The notes: generated from the letters alone by a model not told the origin. DNA of 56,006 bases from Thermoplasmata archaeon (GCA_015063235.1 SUSW01000009.1:1-56006); one strand, 5' to 3'; positions 7,572 to 16,796 are shown, counted from the first letter of the stretch. Made by a program: numbers and translations.

Positions 7572-8972
7572 TCACGATTCGAACTCCGAGATATCGTCCG
7601 GGATATCGTCATCCGGCTCGTCCTCGAACAGCTTTCCGAACACAGCATACTTCGCCCAGCGAGATACGGGCGGCAGTTCCTTGCCGTAGGGGGTGTAGTA
7701 CTTCCTGATCGATATGGACAGCAGCATCATCAGGATGATATCCAACGATATCGCCAATGTTATGTACGGGTTCAGCGAGAAGATGTGCGTGTAGCTAGTC
7801 GACGTATAGATGAGCGCCGCTGCGAGCAGGGGTATCGAGAATGTTACGCAACATCTGACGACCTTGCGCCATGACTTAAGCCTTCCGGATTCTATGCCCA
7901 TGAGCGAATCCACGGCAAATACGAGCATCACTATCTCAAAGATGGCCATGCCGTATGAGTATAGCGTCTCCAGATCGACATTTTCAATGATGGTTGTGCC
8001 CGTTGAACCGGTCAATATATCGGCATTAATGCCTATGAGTTTGGTCAGATAGACGAGACAGATGACTATCATGAACAGCTGGGCGAGTATGAGCGGCTTG
8101 GGCATCCTGACATCCCTCACAGATGCATCATATCCGTTTTTCACATCATCGAACGCGTGCTCATCTCCCTCGAACACCTTCAGAAGACGAGTTTCGTATT
8201 CCCACTGGTAACGGATGTGCTCGTTCATGCTCCTAAACATCATTACCAGAATGTAAAGCGAATAAAGGCCCAATGTGACTATGAAGAGGACCAGATGGAT
8301 GGTCCAGCGAATATGTTTGACCTTCCTGGGGAACGATTCTATGAATATCCCCTTCTCTGCGAGAGCTCCCTTCATGATCTCCGTGAACTCGAACTGATCC
8401 GTCTCGTGTCTGTAAGGATAACCCAGATTCGCAGGCATGGTGAGGATGAATGTGATGACCGGTGCTCCGATGAGGGCGACCGCTGCTGCAGTGTAGAACA
8501 CATCATATTCGTTCGGATTGATCGGCCTTGTGACGATGTAGAACAGGCCGAGCATCGTAATTCCTATCGATATCAGGCACGGGACCTTCATCTTGAAGGT
8601 ATCCCTACTAGATATCGCTTCGTGTTTGGCACGCATCTCGCTCACATCTGCACCAAGGCTCTCGGTGCAGTGGATAAGGGACGAGCGCCATGTAAAATCG
8701 CGCTTGGAATGCCTCTCCATCCTGAGATACATCGAATAGTTGATGTACTGAACGACCAGGCAGAAAACACCTATCTCTATCGACTGATGATCACAGTTGC
8801 TAGAGAATGTGAGGAAATAGAACTGGGGGATGATGGAAGGGACGAACAAGAAAGCAAAGAAAAAGACCATCGGCATCAGTGCAAGTAACGTTGAAATCAA
8901 ACCGTTGACAATAGTGTCGTAACGATTCCTTTCCTGAATACACGTTCTGAACTCGGAACAGTCAGCATCCAT
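7572..8972 (-). CDS. Polytopic membrane protein of unknown function
   Basis: The 466-aa product has about eight to nine hydrophobic helices (for example ISTLLALMPMVFFFAFLFV, VLFIVTLGLYSLYILVMMF, FEIVMLVFAVDSLMG, ISLDIILMMLLSI) and an acidic C-terminal tail (EDEPDDDIPDDISEFES). No family is recognised. The longest frame opens at a TTG (9023), but ATG 8972 has a full GGAGGTG ribosome binding site six bases upstream and is preferred. The start overlaps the stop of the surface-protein gene at 8962, so the two are co-transcribed. Confidence 0.7.
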   Translation of the reverse strand: MDADCSEFRTCIQERNRYDTIVNGLISTLLALMPMVFFFAFLFVPSIIPQFYFLTFSSNCDHQSIEIGVFCLVVQYINYSMYLRMERHSKRDFTWRSSLIHCTESLGADVSEMRAKHEAISSRDTFKMKVPCLISIGITMLGLFYIVTRPINPNEYDVFYTAAAVALIGAPVITFILTMPANLGYPYRHETDQFEFTEIMKGALAEKGIFIESFPRKVKHIRWTIHLVLFIVTLGLYSLYILVMMFRSMNEHIRYQWEYETRLLKVFEGDEHAFDDVKNGYDASVRDVRMPKPLILAQLFMIVICLVYLTKLIGINADILTGSTGTTIIENVDLETLYSYGMAIFEIVMLVFAVDSLMGIESGRLKSWRKVVRCCVTFSIPLLAAALIYTSTSYTHIFSLNPYITLAISLDIILMMLLSISIRKYYTPYGKELPPVSRWAKYAVFGKLFEDEPDDDIPDDISEFES

Positions 8973-9831
8973 TCTCGGCACCTCCTTTGATCCTTGTGAA
9001 ATAATAGTAAATAGACCCGACAATTCCGATCAACGCGATCACTATGGCTATGGGGATGGGGTATGGGATAAACTCCATCGATTCGATAGATACCAGTATG
9101 TATCCAGACCGGTGAACCTTAAACCCGAGTTCTTCGTCAACGACAACAGTATCCAACTGTTCTCCTGTGTCCAAGATTGTCACTTTTGCACTATCCGCAC
9201 CACTTCCCAGACGATATACATCAACATTGACTTCTACAGGCAGCTCCACATAATCATTTATCTTTAACAGTAAAAGATAGCCATTTCCAACTTCATTCTT
9301 GTATTCTTTGGGTATTTCCTTCTTGGCGAACTTATGGAATGTAATATGGATGGGTTCCCCTTTATGAGACAATTGACTATCGAGATAGAACTGACAGTGG
9401 TATGTATGATCCATTGAAATGTTGAAGTCACAATATGATTCATCTTCCACTTCCAGAACGATCTCTTTGAAACTCGGGCAATCGAAAATAGAAAACCATA
9501 ATTGTTCTCTAATATAATCAGTCGTTATGGATTCCAGATTCTTCAAATTGCAGAAACCGTAATCATAACTGAACATTCCTTTAAGATAGATCGTTGTTAT
9601 CGAATCGTAATGGTCGTTCCAGGGCATGATCTCCCCATCGTCATAGTCATACATTCCCCCCGAACCTTCGATGATCAACCGTCCGTCGTCATAATACGTC
9701 CAAGTTATGTTAGGGCCGCAATAACCGCTGTCGATGGGGGAAGAGCCTTCCGAATCGGATGATATGCTGGAGACTATCAGGATAACCGAGGCAATTACCA
9801 GGAAACAAAGAGATGCTCTGATGGGGTGCAC
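8962..9831 (-). CDS. BspA-like leucine-rich-repeat surface protein
   Basis: The 289-aa product has an N-terminal signal peptide (LCFLVIASVILIVSSIS), then a domain with the pattern CGPNITWTYYDDGRLIIEGS...MPWNDHYDSITTIYL. This is the usual opening of BspA/LRR_5-type extracellular repeats. One C-terminal membrane helix (IPIAIVIALIGIVGSIYYY) and a basic stop-transfer follow. It is probably anchored outside the cell for adhesion. The start is GTG (9831) with no Shine-Dalgarno, so translation may be leaderless. Co-transcribed with the downstream membrane protein. Confidence 0.65.
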   Translation of the reverse strand: MHPIRASLCFLVIASVILIVSSISSDSEGSSPIDSGYCGPNITWTYYDDGRLIIEGSGGMYDYDDGEIMPWNDHYDSITTIYLKGMFSYDYGFCNLKNLESITTDYIREQLWFSIFDCPSFKEIVLEVEDESYCDFNISMDHTYHCQFYLDSQLSHKGEPIHITFHKFAKKEIPKEYKNEVGNGYLLLLKINDYVELPVEVNVDVYRLGSGADSAKVTILDTGEQLDTVVVDEELGFKVHRSGYILVSIESMEFIPYPIPIAIVIALIGIVGSIYYYFTRIKGGAENGC

Positions 9832-10039
9832 GACTGGTAATAAAGATGTTGACTATTAATCCATTGCCTATTATAACCCCGACATTCACATCCTATATCT
9901 TCTGGTACCTGCCCATTCACATAGACTCTGACAGAAAGGCGTGTATTCGCACCCCTTGAAAAACAGACTAATGGGAGTGTGCATTTCGTTCTAATCCGGT
10001 GCGCGATGCAACGTATTGTTGCAGATGCGGCAGACAAAC

Positions 10040-10047
10040 CTATTTTA
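10040..10047 (+). promoter_or_regulatory. TATA box for cysS
   Basis: CTATTTTA lies about 30 bp before ATG 10076 with no Shine-Dalgarno between. This places transcription start near the codon and argues for a leaderless or nearly leaderless mRNA. Confidence 0.45.
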
Positions 10048-10075
10048 CCATCCAGCCGATACATCGGACGATCAG

Positions 10076-11506
10076 ATGTCATTGATGGTCCACAACACAC
10101 TGAGCAACTCCAAAGAGGAGTTCAAGACGATAGAGCCGGGAAAGGTGAAGATGTACGTATGCGGAGTCACCGTGTACGACGATATCCACATGGGACATGC
10201 CAGATGCATGATAGTGTTCGATACTGTCGTCCGCTACCTCAGATACCTGGGCTATCAGGTCACCCACGTCACGAACTTCACCGACGTGGACGACAAGATC
10301 ATCAACAAGGCCGCGATTGAAGGTATCGACCCCCTGGAGCTGTCCAGGAGGTACATAGAGAAGTACTTCGAGGACGCGGCCAAGCTCGGGATAAACAAGG
10401 CTGACATCTACCCCAAGGCCAGCGAATGCATACCCGACATCATCAGGATGGTCCAGAGGATCATCGACAACGGTTTCGGATATGTCACCAGCGACGGCAG
10501 CGTGTACTTCTCCATCGACAAGGTGGAGAACTACGGCAGGCTTGTGAAATCTAAGCTTGAGGATATGTCGTCATCGGGACGCGTGCAGATGGACCAGGAG
10601 AAGAGGAACCCCATGGACTTCGCCGTATGGAAGGCTGCAAAACCCGGAGAATGCTCGTGGGACTCGCCGTGGGGGCCCGGAAGGCCCGGATGGCATATCG
10701 AATGCTCGGCGATGATCGACAAGTATCTCGGAGAGCAGATCGACATCCACGGAGGAGGAAACGACCTTATCTTCCCCCACCACGAGAACGAGATCCTCCA
10801 GACCGAGGCAGTCACAGGGAAGCCGCTGGCCAACTACTGGATGCACAACGGTATGCTGCAGGTCAAGGGCCACGGCATGACGAAAGAGGAGAAGATGTCC
10901 AAATCCCTTGGCAACTTCTTCACCGTGAAAGATGTCGCTGCCAAGTACGACCCGCAGACCATCAGGTTCTACTTCCTCAACACCCACTACATGAGCCCCC
11001 TGCTCTACGGCGAAGACATGCTCGAGGAAGCGAAAGCTGCGGATTCGAGGATAATCAACAACTACAAGGACCTGAAATCCTACGTCAAGACCGCCCCCGA
11101 GGGCGATGCAGATGCCAATGACTGCTGCGATGCCATCGAGCAGTACAGGCAGGCGTTCAGGGACGCCATGGACGACGACTTCAACACCCGTCAGGCGATA
11201 GAGGTGCTCTTCCAGATGGTAAGGGCCACTAACAAGGCTATGAACGACAAATCGCTCTGCAAGAAAGCCGCACAGAAGTACATCGGCCTCATCGACGAGT
11301 TCAACGGCATCCTCAATATCATACCTGCCGACGACGGCGCCGACGACGGAACTCTGGATGATGTTATGCAGATACTCATCGACCTGCGCGCGGAGCTGAG
11401 GAAGAACAAGATGTACGACCTGGCGGACATGATCCGCGACAGGCTCAAGGAAGCGGGCATCGTCATGGAGGATTCCAAGGACGGCGCCAAGTGGAAGAAA
11501 CTCTGA
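10076..11506 (+). CDS. cysS: Cysteinyl-tRNA synthetase
   Basis: Charges tRNA-Cys with cysteine. The 476-aa class I synthetase has MYVCGVTVYD with a zinc Cys (29), the HIGH-type HMGHAR (38-43), zinc ligands in HIEC (208-210) and FPHHENE, and the KMSKS loop (273-277). The frame opens at a TTG 60 bp earlier, but ATG 10076 fits the TATA position and the family start. ATG 10085 is an equally plausible alternative. Many methanogens make Cys-tRNA indirectly via SepRS/SepCysS, so a direct CysRS with cysE in the same window points to free cysteine synthesis. The gene ends at a hairpin shared with the convergent tRNA thiolase. Confidence 0.95.
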   Translation: MSLMVHNTLSNSKEEFKTIEPGKVKMYVCGVTVYDDIHMGHARCMIVFDTVVRYLRYLGYQVTHVTNFTDVDDKIINKAAIEGIDPLELSRRYIEKYFEDAAKLGINKADIYPKASECIPDIIRMVQRIIDNGFGYVTSDGSVYFSIDKVENYGRLVKSKLEDMSSSGRVQMDQEKRNPMDFAVWKAAKPGECSWDSPWGPGRPGWHIECSAMIDKYLGEQIDIHGGGNDLIFPHHENEILQTEAVTGKPLANYWMHNGMLQVKGHGMTKEEKMSKSLGNFFTVKDVAAKYDPQTIRFYFLNTHYMSPLLYGEDMLEEAKAADSRIINNYKDLKSYVKTAPEGDADANDCCDAIEQYRQAFRDAMDDDFNTRQAIEVLFQMVRATNKAMNDKSLCKKAAQKYIGLIDEFNGILNIIPADDGADDGTLDDVMQILIDLRAELRKNKMYDLADMIRDRLKEAGIVMEDSKDGAKWKKL

Positions 11507-11514
11507 AACCATAA

Positions 11515-11534
11515 CCGGTGCCCTCGGGCGCCGG
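11515..11534. terminator. Hairpin between convergent cysS and tRNA thiolase genes
   Basis: CCGGTGCCC-TC-GGGCGCCGG is a 9-bp stem with one G-U pair, centred in the 30-bp gap between two convergent stops. It likely serves both strands. Confidence 0.5.
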
Positions 11535-11536
11535 AT

Positions 11537-12463
11537 TCATCCTTCTAACGATTTCATCTTCTTCTGGGCATCCGCAAGAAGGTCGCAGGACTTGCATCTC
11601 TTTCCCACGGTGGGCTCTCCGCATTTGCAAAGATGGAGATTCGATGTGGTGTATTCCTTGTATAGCATCGGGCGCAGGGTATCGTACGATGATACGATGC
11701 TGTGCCTGGATCCTGGGGAGCGGTCTTCGAGCTGATCGACGATGTCCCTGTACTGGTTGCGTAGAGCCTCCTTCCAATACGGGCATTCCCCGTCCCAGAA
11801 CTCTATATCGTTCACGATCGCGTAGAGCAGGCTCTCCTTCTCCGGTATCAGCCTCAGAGGGAGGAATCTGGGGATCAGTCCGGGCTGGACCCTCTCATGG
11901 GGACCCATCCTCGCCAGACGCTCCACGTCGCCTCTGACGAAGTTCATCATGATGGACTGCGCCATGTCGTCAAGGTTATGTCCGGTCGCAAGGAATTTGG
12001 CTCCTATCTTCCTCGCCTCGTCATTCATCAGCCTTCTGCGGAACACCCCGCAGTAAGTGCAGGGACTGCTGTCCCTCGAGAGCGGTGCGATGGCATCCAT
12101 GGTCACACCCAGCTCGGTGAAAGAACGCAGGTGGAACTCGATGCCGTTGGATTCGCAGAACCTTCTGACGATATCGACGCTGGGAGGCCTGTATCCTTCT
12201 ATCCCTTCGTCGATCGTAATGGCGTGGACGCCGACTTTGTTCCTGGGTCCGAAGACATCCGATATCAGCTTCAGCGCGACCATGCTGTCCTTGCCGCCTG
12301 ATACCGCTACTGCGATCTGGTCGCCGGGGTAGACCTTGATCTGCTTCCTTATCTCCCTCTTGACCCTCTTCTCAACGAATCTGGAGAAATCCTCGGCACA
12401 GAGATGCATCCCGTTGTATCTGATGAAGGTGACCGCATCCCTGCCGCATTGGTCACATCTCAT
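11537..12463 (-). CDS. TtuA/Ncs6-family tRNA 2-thiolation enzyme
   Basis: The 308-aa protein has an N-terminal zinc-finger (Cys 3, 6 and 22 plus His 20), the PP-loop SGGKDS (55-60) that adenylates the tRNA base, and CTYC (135, 138) plus a later Cys (227). The last three match the [4Fe-4S] ligands of TtuA-type enzymes. A second C-terminal Cys cluster (CKCGEP...CKSC) completes the family layout. It would thiolate uridine, U34 in the Ncs6 branch or U54 in the TtuA branch. The start overlaps the orc1 stop by 11 bp, so the two are translated from one message. Confidence 0.85.
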   Translation of the reverse strand: MRCDQCGRDAVTFIRYNGMHLCAEDFSRFVEKRVKREIRKQIKVYPGDQIAVAVSGGKDSMVALKLISDVFGPRNKVGVHAITIDEGIEGYRPPSVDIVRRFCESNGIEFHLRSFTELGVTMDAIAPLSRDSSPCTYCGVFRRRLMNDEARKIGAKFLATGHNLDDMAQSIMMNFVRGDVERLARMGPHERVQPGLIPRFLPLRLIPEKESLLYAIVNDIEFWDGECPYWKEALRNQYRDIVDQLEDRSPGSRHSIVSSYDTLRPMLYKEYTTSNLHLCKCGEPTVGKRCKSCDLLADAQKKMKSLEG

Positions 12464-13643
12464 CGGAGGCCCCCATGGTTCTGAGGTCGTTCTCGACCAT
12501 CTCCTCCACCTTCTTGGCGAGGACCTTGGAAGGGATGTCGGGCAGGGAGATCTTGGTGGACCTTCCGTTCTTGCCCTCGGTCATCACCCTGGTCCTGACC
12601 AGGCCGATCTTCTCCAGATCCTGAATGTACTTCCAGAACTGGGTGTGCCTCCTGGCGGGAACATCGAACTCCTCGCATACGATGGCGTAGGTCTTCTCAG
12701 CTGATGATATTGGGATGACCACGTTCTGCTTCATGGCACGGGCCACCGACAGCAGGGCGATCTTCTTGTTGATGTCCAATGAACTGATCTTGGATTCCGA
12801 TACTGTGCTATAGATGAGTGCTTTGGCAGCGCGGACGTCCTCGACCGTCACCTCTCCCACAGTGCTCTCCTCGGCTAGGCTGGCGGAACGCTCGAGCAGC
12901 TCAATGGCCATCCTGGCGTCCCCGTATTCTTCGGAACTGTCTGCGATCTGCTCTATGGCATCGTCGCTTATCCTTCCGGGGAACAATGCTATCTCGGAAC
13001 GCTCCTTCACTATGGTCTTCAACTCATCATAGCTGTACTTGTTGAACTTGATGGTTATGGATCTGCGGAACGTCGATGCGGAAGCTTCATCCATCATCTC
13101 GTATACGGATTCCTGCGAGATCATTATCAGCGAGACCGGGGCAGGTTTGGCAACATCGTCGGACATCCTGGTGATCTGATAGATTATGTCCACAGAGTTC
13201 TTCTTGAGTAACACGTTTACCTCATCGAGTATTATCACAAGAGGGCTCCTGTTCTTGTTCAGATGGTTCTTCAGGATGCGTGCCATCTCCTCGGTGGAGA
13301 ATCCCCTGTCGGGATATCCTGGATCGAAATGATGGATAAGATCGATGAGCACCGCGCTCTCCGAGTTGTTGCTCCTGCAGTTGACATACAGGACATCCAT
13401 CTTCATCCCTTTGCCGCTGCAGTAGTCCTTCATATCGTTGCAGAAACGCTTGGCGGTGACGGTCTTGCCGGTACCCACGGAACCCAGAAGGAATGCGTTG
13501 CAGGGGCGGTTCGATTCGACCAGAGGGCGAAACAATGATTCCAGCTGATGCATCTGTCCGTCCCTGTTGACAAGGTTCCTTGGGATGTAGTCGTAATCGA
13601 ATACACTGGGATCCTTGATGATGTTGGATGTCTTCTCGAACAT
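12453..13643 (-). CDS. cdc6: Orc1/Cdc6-type replication initiator
   Basis: AAA+ origin-binding ATPase of 396 aa: Walker A GSVGTGKT (54-61), Walker B LVIILDEVN (about 135-143), a sensor-2 GDARMAIELL, and a C-terminal winged helix (RHTQFWKYIQDLEKIGLV). It loads the MCM helicase at archaeal origins. AAGGTG lies 6 nt before the ATG. Origins often lie beside such genes, and the 200-bp AT-rich gap to the divergent ATPase gene is the candidate here. Archaea can carry several Orc1/Cdc6 paralogs, so this may not be the main initiator. Confidence 0.88.
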   Translation of the reverse strand: MFEKTSNIIKDPSVFDYDYIPRNLVNRDGQMHQLESLFRPLVESNRPCNAFLLGSVGTGKTVTAKRFCNDMKDYCSGKGMKMDVLYVNCRSNNSESAVLIDLIHHFDPGYPDRGFSTEEMARILKNHLNKNRSPLVIILDEVNVLLKKNSVDIIYQITRMSDDVAKPAPVSLIMISQESVYEMMDEASASTFRRSITIKFNKYSYDELKTIVKERSEIALFPGRISDDAIEQIADSSEEYGDARMAIELLERSASLAEESTVGEVTVEDVRAAKALIYSTVSESKISSLDINKKIALLSVARAMKQNVVIPISSAEKTYAIVCEEFDVPARRHTQFWKYIQDLEKIGLVRTRVMTEGKNGRSTKISLPDIPSKVLAKKVEEMVENDLRTMGASDEM

Positions 13644-13764
13644 TTAGGCACCTTTCCGTGGTTTGCTGCTGGTATGGGGTCCACGTTGATGTGCTTCGGA
13701 TATCTTCGAGATAGAAAAATATGGCTCTCTACGAAAGCAGGCGGAAACGGGTTTTGATTTTAAT

Positions 13765-13814
13765 TTACTCCAAAAATCAGAGTAAAATTATTTTACTCCA
13801 AAATTCGGAGTAAA
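13765..13814. promoter_or_regulatory. Two spaced palindromes in the orc1-ATPase divergent gap
   Basis: TTACTCC-N8-(G)AGTAAA occurs twice, with left arms at 13765 and 13793 (28-bp period) and right arms at about 13780 and 13807. The second copy pairs perfectly (TTTACTCC/GGAGTAAA). The site may be an operator of the divergent ATPase or initiator-binding boxes of an origin. A GGAAACGGG string at 13743-13751 faintly recalls mini-ORB cores but is not diagnostic. Confidence 0.6.
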
Positions 13815-13844
13815 TATTTATACCAACAAAGCATAGCAACAATC

Positions 13845-15278
13845 ATGCAGGAATTCATAGGACGTACCAGCGAATTGGAGCTCTTGGAGAGGATCTGGTC
13901 CCGGGAGCGTTACAAATCCTGTGCGGTATACGGCCGCAGACGCATTGGCAAGACACGTCTGATAAATGAGTTCATCAAGGACAAGAGAGGCATCGTCTTC
14001 GATCTGATAATGGGGACCGAGAACGAGAATGTCCAGAGGATGTCAAGGATACTGGCGGACACGATGAACATCTCTACTGATTCGGAAACGCTGTATGACG
14101 TGTTCGGCTGCTTGAAGAGGCTATGCTCCGAAGAAAAGATGATAATCGTTCTCGACGAGCTCCCCTACCTGACAGAGAAGAATAAGAGGGCCGCATCGGA
14201 GATACAGCATTTCATCGACTGGATGGCTGACAGCACGGAATCCATGATCATTGTTTGCGGCTCGTCGATATCGCTCATGCTCGATGAACTGAAGAACAGA
14301 GAGGATCCGCTGTACGGAAGATTCCATCACGAGATAGACCTTGGTCCGCTGTCCCTGCAGGAGACGAGAGGATTCCACCCGAGCCTGTCCGACCAGGATC
14401 TGCTAAGGACATATCTCACATTGGGAGGCATTCCTCTCTACCATGCCGGGGCGGGCGACCGCGACTACGGCTCGATAGTGGAGGAATACCTGTTCGATGC
14501 ATCCGGGATATTCTACAACGATGCGACGGACATAGTCATAAGCGAGATGAAGGAACTGTCCGGAAGCGCCATGTCAGTCCTTGAGTGCATCGCATCAGGG
14601 CTGTGCAGGTTCGGTGACATATCCTCACGCACCGGACTTTCCGATCAGGCCACGGACAGATGCTTGAAAGGGCTGATGGGCATGCGCCTGATAGACGTTC
14701 TCCATCCGATGGCTGGCGCACCGAAACATCCTGTGTACATGATAACGGATCCGTCGGCTGCATTCTTCTTCTCCATCATTAGGAGGAACTACACCGTTTC
14801 CAGATTGTCAGAGGGCATCTACGATGCGCTCAAACAGCAGATATCGGGATTCCTCGGAAGGCAGTTCGAGATATTCTGCAGGGCCGAGATCCCGAAGAGG
14901 TATCCATGCAGGGAGATCGGAAGCTGGTGGGGAGCCGTCCCGGTAAGGGACGATGACGGCAGGCTGCTCCGCGACGATAGAGGCAAGGTCGTGACCGAGG
15001 ACGAGGACATCGATCTGGTGGCAACACTTCATAAAGGCAACTTCCGCATAGATCTCTACGCCGAATGCAAGTTCACCAACCGCAAGGCATCCTTCACTAC
15101 GCTCAACAATCTGGAAAGGAGGGTGTCATTCATTAAGGGAGACGATAACAGGATCCTGATGATCATATCCGTGAACGGTTTCGAGGAGGATCTCGAAGAA
15201 TACGCCGTAGACAATTCTGTTGCGCTAGTAGATATGGATGTCATCATAGGGAAGAAGCCGTATCCCGAACTGTTCTGA
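13845..15278 (+). CDS. Archaeal-type AAA ATPase with DUF234-like nuclease domain
   Basis: The 477-aa protein starts with the GRTSELELL motif of archaeal STAND-like ATPases, followed by Walker A GRRRIGKT (30-37), Walker B MIIVLDELPYL (D104, E105), VCGSS, then GGIPLYH and a winged-helix region. The C-terminal part has EDIDLVATL...IDLYAECKF, a PD-(D/E)XK-like pattern typical of DUF234. Its function is unknown. It is a different family from the two DUF4143 ATPases here, but its promoter also carries tandem palindromes (13765-13814). No Shine-Dalgarno is seen; TATTTATA lies about 30 bp before the ATG, so it is probably leaderless. Confidence 0.85.
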   Translation: MQEFIGRTSELELLERIWSRERYKSCAVYGRRRIGKTRLINEFIKDKRGIVFDLIMGTENENVQRMSRILADTMNISTDSETLYDVFGCLKRLCSEEKMIIVLDELPYLTEKNKRAASEIQHFIDWMADSTESMIIVCGSSISLMLDELKNREDPLYGRFHHEIDLGPLSLQETRGFHPSLSDQDLLRTYLTLGGIPLYHAGAGDRDYGSIVEEYLFDASGIFYNDATDIVISEMKELSGSAMSVLECIASGLCRFGDISSRTGLSDQATDRCLKGLMGMRLIDVLHPMAGAPKHPVYMITDPSAAFFFSIIRRNYTVSRLSEGIYDALKQQISGFLGRQFEIFCRAEIPKRYPCREIGSWWGAVPVRDDDGRLLRDDRGKVVTEDEDIDLVATLHKGNFRIDLYAECKFTNRKASFTTLNNLERRVSFIKGDDNRILMIISVNGFEEDLEEYAVDNSVALVDMDVIIGKKPYPELF

Positions 15279-15349
15279 TGCTGTCACGGAATCCACCTTT
15301 GATTGCCATCCCCCTACCTAAAAATACATGATACCGAATTCTGAGAACC

Positions 15350-15718
15350 ATGAAGATGTGCTGGAAGTGCGGGAAGCCCCATGAGGAGGGTGCCGAGTTC
15401 TGCGAGTACTGCGGAGCATCGTTCCTGGGAGACAATCCCATGAAGGCCCCTTCCGGCAGGACCTCCTCGGAGCCTGTGGAGCACAAGGTGAATGATATCA
15501 GAGCTTTGATCGCGGGTGCAGCGATCGCATTCGGCCTGACCATCCTCGCAGGGTTCGTGCTCAGCCTGTTCATCATGCTCCTGGTCTGCGGGATCTACAT
15601 CGGATTCGCAGGTGCAGGGAGATCCATGAACTTCATCAAGGGTGCCGTGATCGGATACGTCGTCGGCCTGGTACTGATTCTGCTGGGTGTCAGCCCCGTA
15701 CTTGCCACACCGTTCTGA
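15350..15718 (+). CDS. Zinc-ribbon membrane protein
   Basis: The 122-aa product has an N-terminal zinc ribbon with two CxxC pairs (CWKCG and CEYCG), a short linker, and about two to three hydrophobic helices (LIAGAAIAFGLTILAGFVLSL, GAVIGYVVGLVLILLGV). Small zinc-ribbon membrane proteins are common in this archaeal group, with no settled function. The upstream TATA-like CTAAAAATACAT fits a short-leader promoter. Confidence 0.7.
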   Translation: MKMCWKCGKPHEEGAEFCEYCGASFLGDNPMKAPSGRTSSEPVEHKVNDIRALIAGAAIAFGLTILAGFVLSLFIMLLVCGIYIGFAGAGRSMNFIKGAVIGYVVGLVLILLGVSPVLATPF

Positions 15719-15826
15719 ACGTTCTCTGTGGTCGATAAGATTTAACTATCGAGCTGACCCTTTTAAATCGAAGCGGTACCGAGAAGGTGCTCTCAGCCGT
15801 CCCGGTCCGTTCTGGAAGGTTTGCGT

Positions 15827-16450
15827 ATGGACAGCAAAGTGATTATCGCAATAGTCGTGGTCGCGGCCCTGGTCATCGGAGGAGGTGTGGCGCTCGTTAT
15901 GATGGGTTCCTCCAACGATGAGAAGAAGGACGTCGTCACATACTACGGCAACGGCGGGACATATGACGGGAAGACATCGATGGACTCCACCATGCCGACG
16001 GTGATGGGCAACATATTCACCAACGGTGAGAAGACGTTCACAGGATGGAACACCAAGGCCGACGGAACAGGAACCGATTACAAAGTCGGTGCCCCGGTGT
16101 CGATGGGGACGAAGCTCTACGCCCAATGGAGCAACTATAAGCTCACGATCCAACAGGCAGGGTATGTGATTCTGGGATTGAACCTGTACATCACGGACGA
16201 AACCCGCACCATGGAGAAGGTCAATAACATGACGGTGCCGCTGAGCGACAAGGGTATGGCAATACTGACGTATGCCCAGTGGGACGAGGTCCAGGTGGAA
16301 GGCAACAAATTCGTCGGAAAGGTAAACGGGTTCAGCACCGAACTCGCTGTGAGTATGACCGGAGCGGATTCCGTAGAGCTCAAGGTCAGTCCCGACGGGA
16401 AGATGGCCATGGTCGAATTCACATATCACGGAAACGTGGTACTGAAGTGA
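15827..16450 (+). CDS. Membrane-anchored InlB B-repeat (Flg_new) protein
   Basis: The 207-aa product starts with an uncleaved N-terminal helix (VIIAIVVVAALVIGGGVALVMM), then one InlB-type B-repeat (YYGNGGTYDG ... FTGWNTKADGTGTDYKVG ... LYAQW), and an unrecognised beta-rich C-terminal half. It probably lies outside the membrane. ATG 15827 sits 6 nt after GGAAGGT; the in-frame TTG at 15821 is too close to that site. TTTTAAATC at about 15760 is the likely TATA box. Confidence 0.65.
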   Translation: MDSKVIIAIVVVAALVIGGGVALVMMGSSNDEKKDVVTYYGNGGTYDGKTSMDSTMPTVMGNIFTNGEKTFTGWNTKADGTGTDYKVGAPVSMGTKLYAQWSNYKLTIQQAGYVILGLNLYITDETRTMEKVNNMTVPLSDKGMAILTYAQWDEVQVEGNKFVGKVNGFSTELAVSMTGADSVELKVSPDGKMAMVEFTYHGNVVLK

Positions 16451-16462
16451 CCTTTAAACACA

Positions 16463-16478
16463 GCCCCGGGAACGGGGC
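16463..16478 (+). terminator. GC hairpin after the B-repeat protein
   Basis: GCCCCG-GGAA-CGGGGC, a 6-bp stem with a GNRA-type loop, lies 13 bp after the stop and is followed by CTTTACCTT. Confidence 0.55.
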
Positions 16479-16578
16479 CTTTACCTTGTAGAGAACTTGA
16501 ACCCATTAGCAGAAGAGGCACACTGTTTGTAGTCTGCTATTATCCGAATAGTATTTTGCCGATTAGCAAATTGCATCT

Positions 16579-16701
16579 TCACGGCACCAGATTCAGGACG
16601 AAGGCCACATGCGCACCGTCATGATAAACGGCGCCACAGATGGCTAGAGTCTCGTCGACTATCGGATCCACCAGCCTGGGGAGATATCTTTCATTATTCA
16701 T
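16579..16701 (-). pseudogene. Relic of an AAA ATPase gene start
   Basis: ATG 16701 opens a 40-codon frame whose first 25 residues (RYLPRLVDPIVDETL...CGAV) look like the N-terminus of a DUF4143-family ATPase. In such proteins a P-loop would follow; here the frame runs into unrelated residues and stops at TGA 16579. No ATPase continuation was found downstream to 16451. Upstream it retains a tandem array (16745-16796), as do the intact ATPases. The family match is from memory of the group's N-termini and is moderate. Confidence 0.4.
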
Positions 16702-16744
16702 CGTAACAGAAAAAAGATGTGTTGTACCTATGTAACAACGTAAC

Positions 16745-16796
16745 TTTCACTGATTCCATAAGGTCATTTTCACTGATTCCATAAGGTCATTTTCAC
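16745..16796 (-). repeat. 23-bp direct repeats upstream of the ATPase relic
   Basis: TTTCACTGATTCCATAAGGTCA occurs twice in a row, starting at 16745 and 16768, and TTTCAC restarts at 16791, giving spacings of exactly 23. On the minus strand the unit contains GTGAAAATGACC. The rest of the 16451-16941 gap holds only this array, the relic and two hairpins. Confidence 0.8.
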
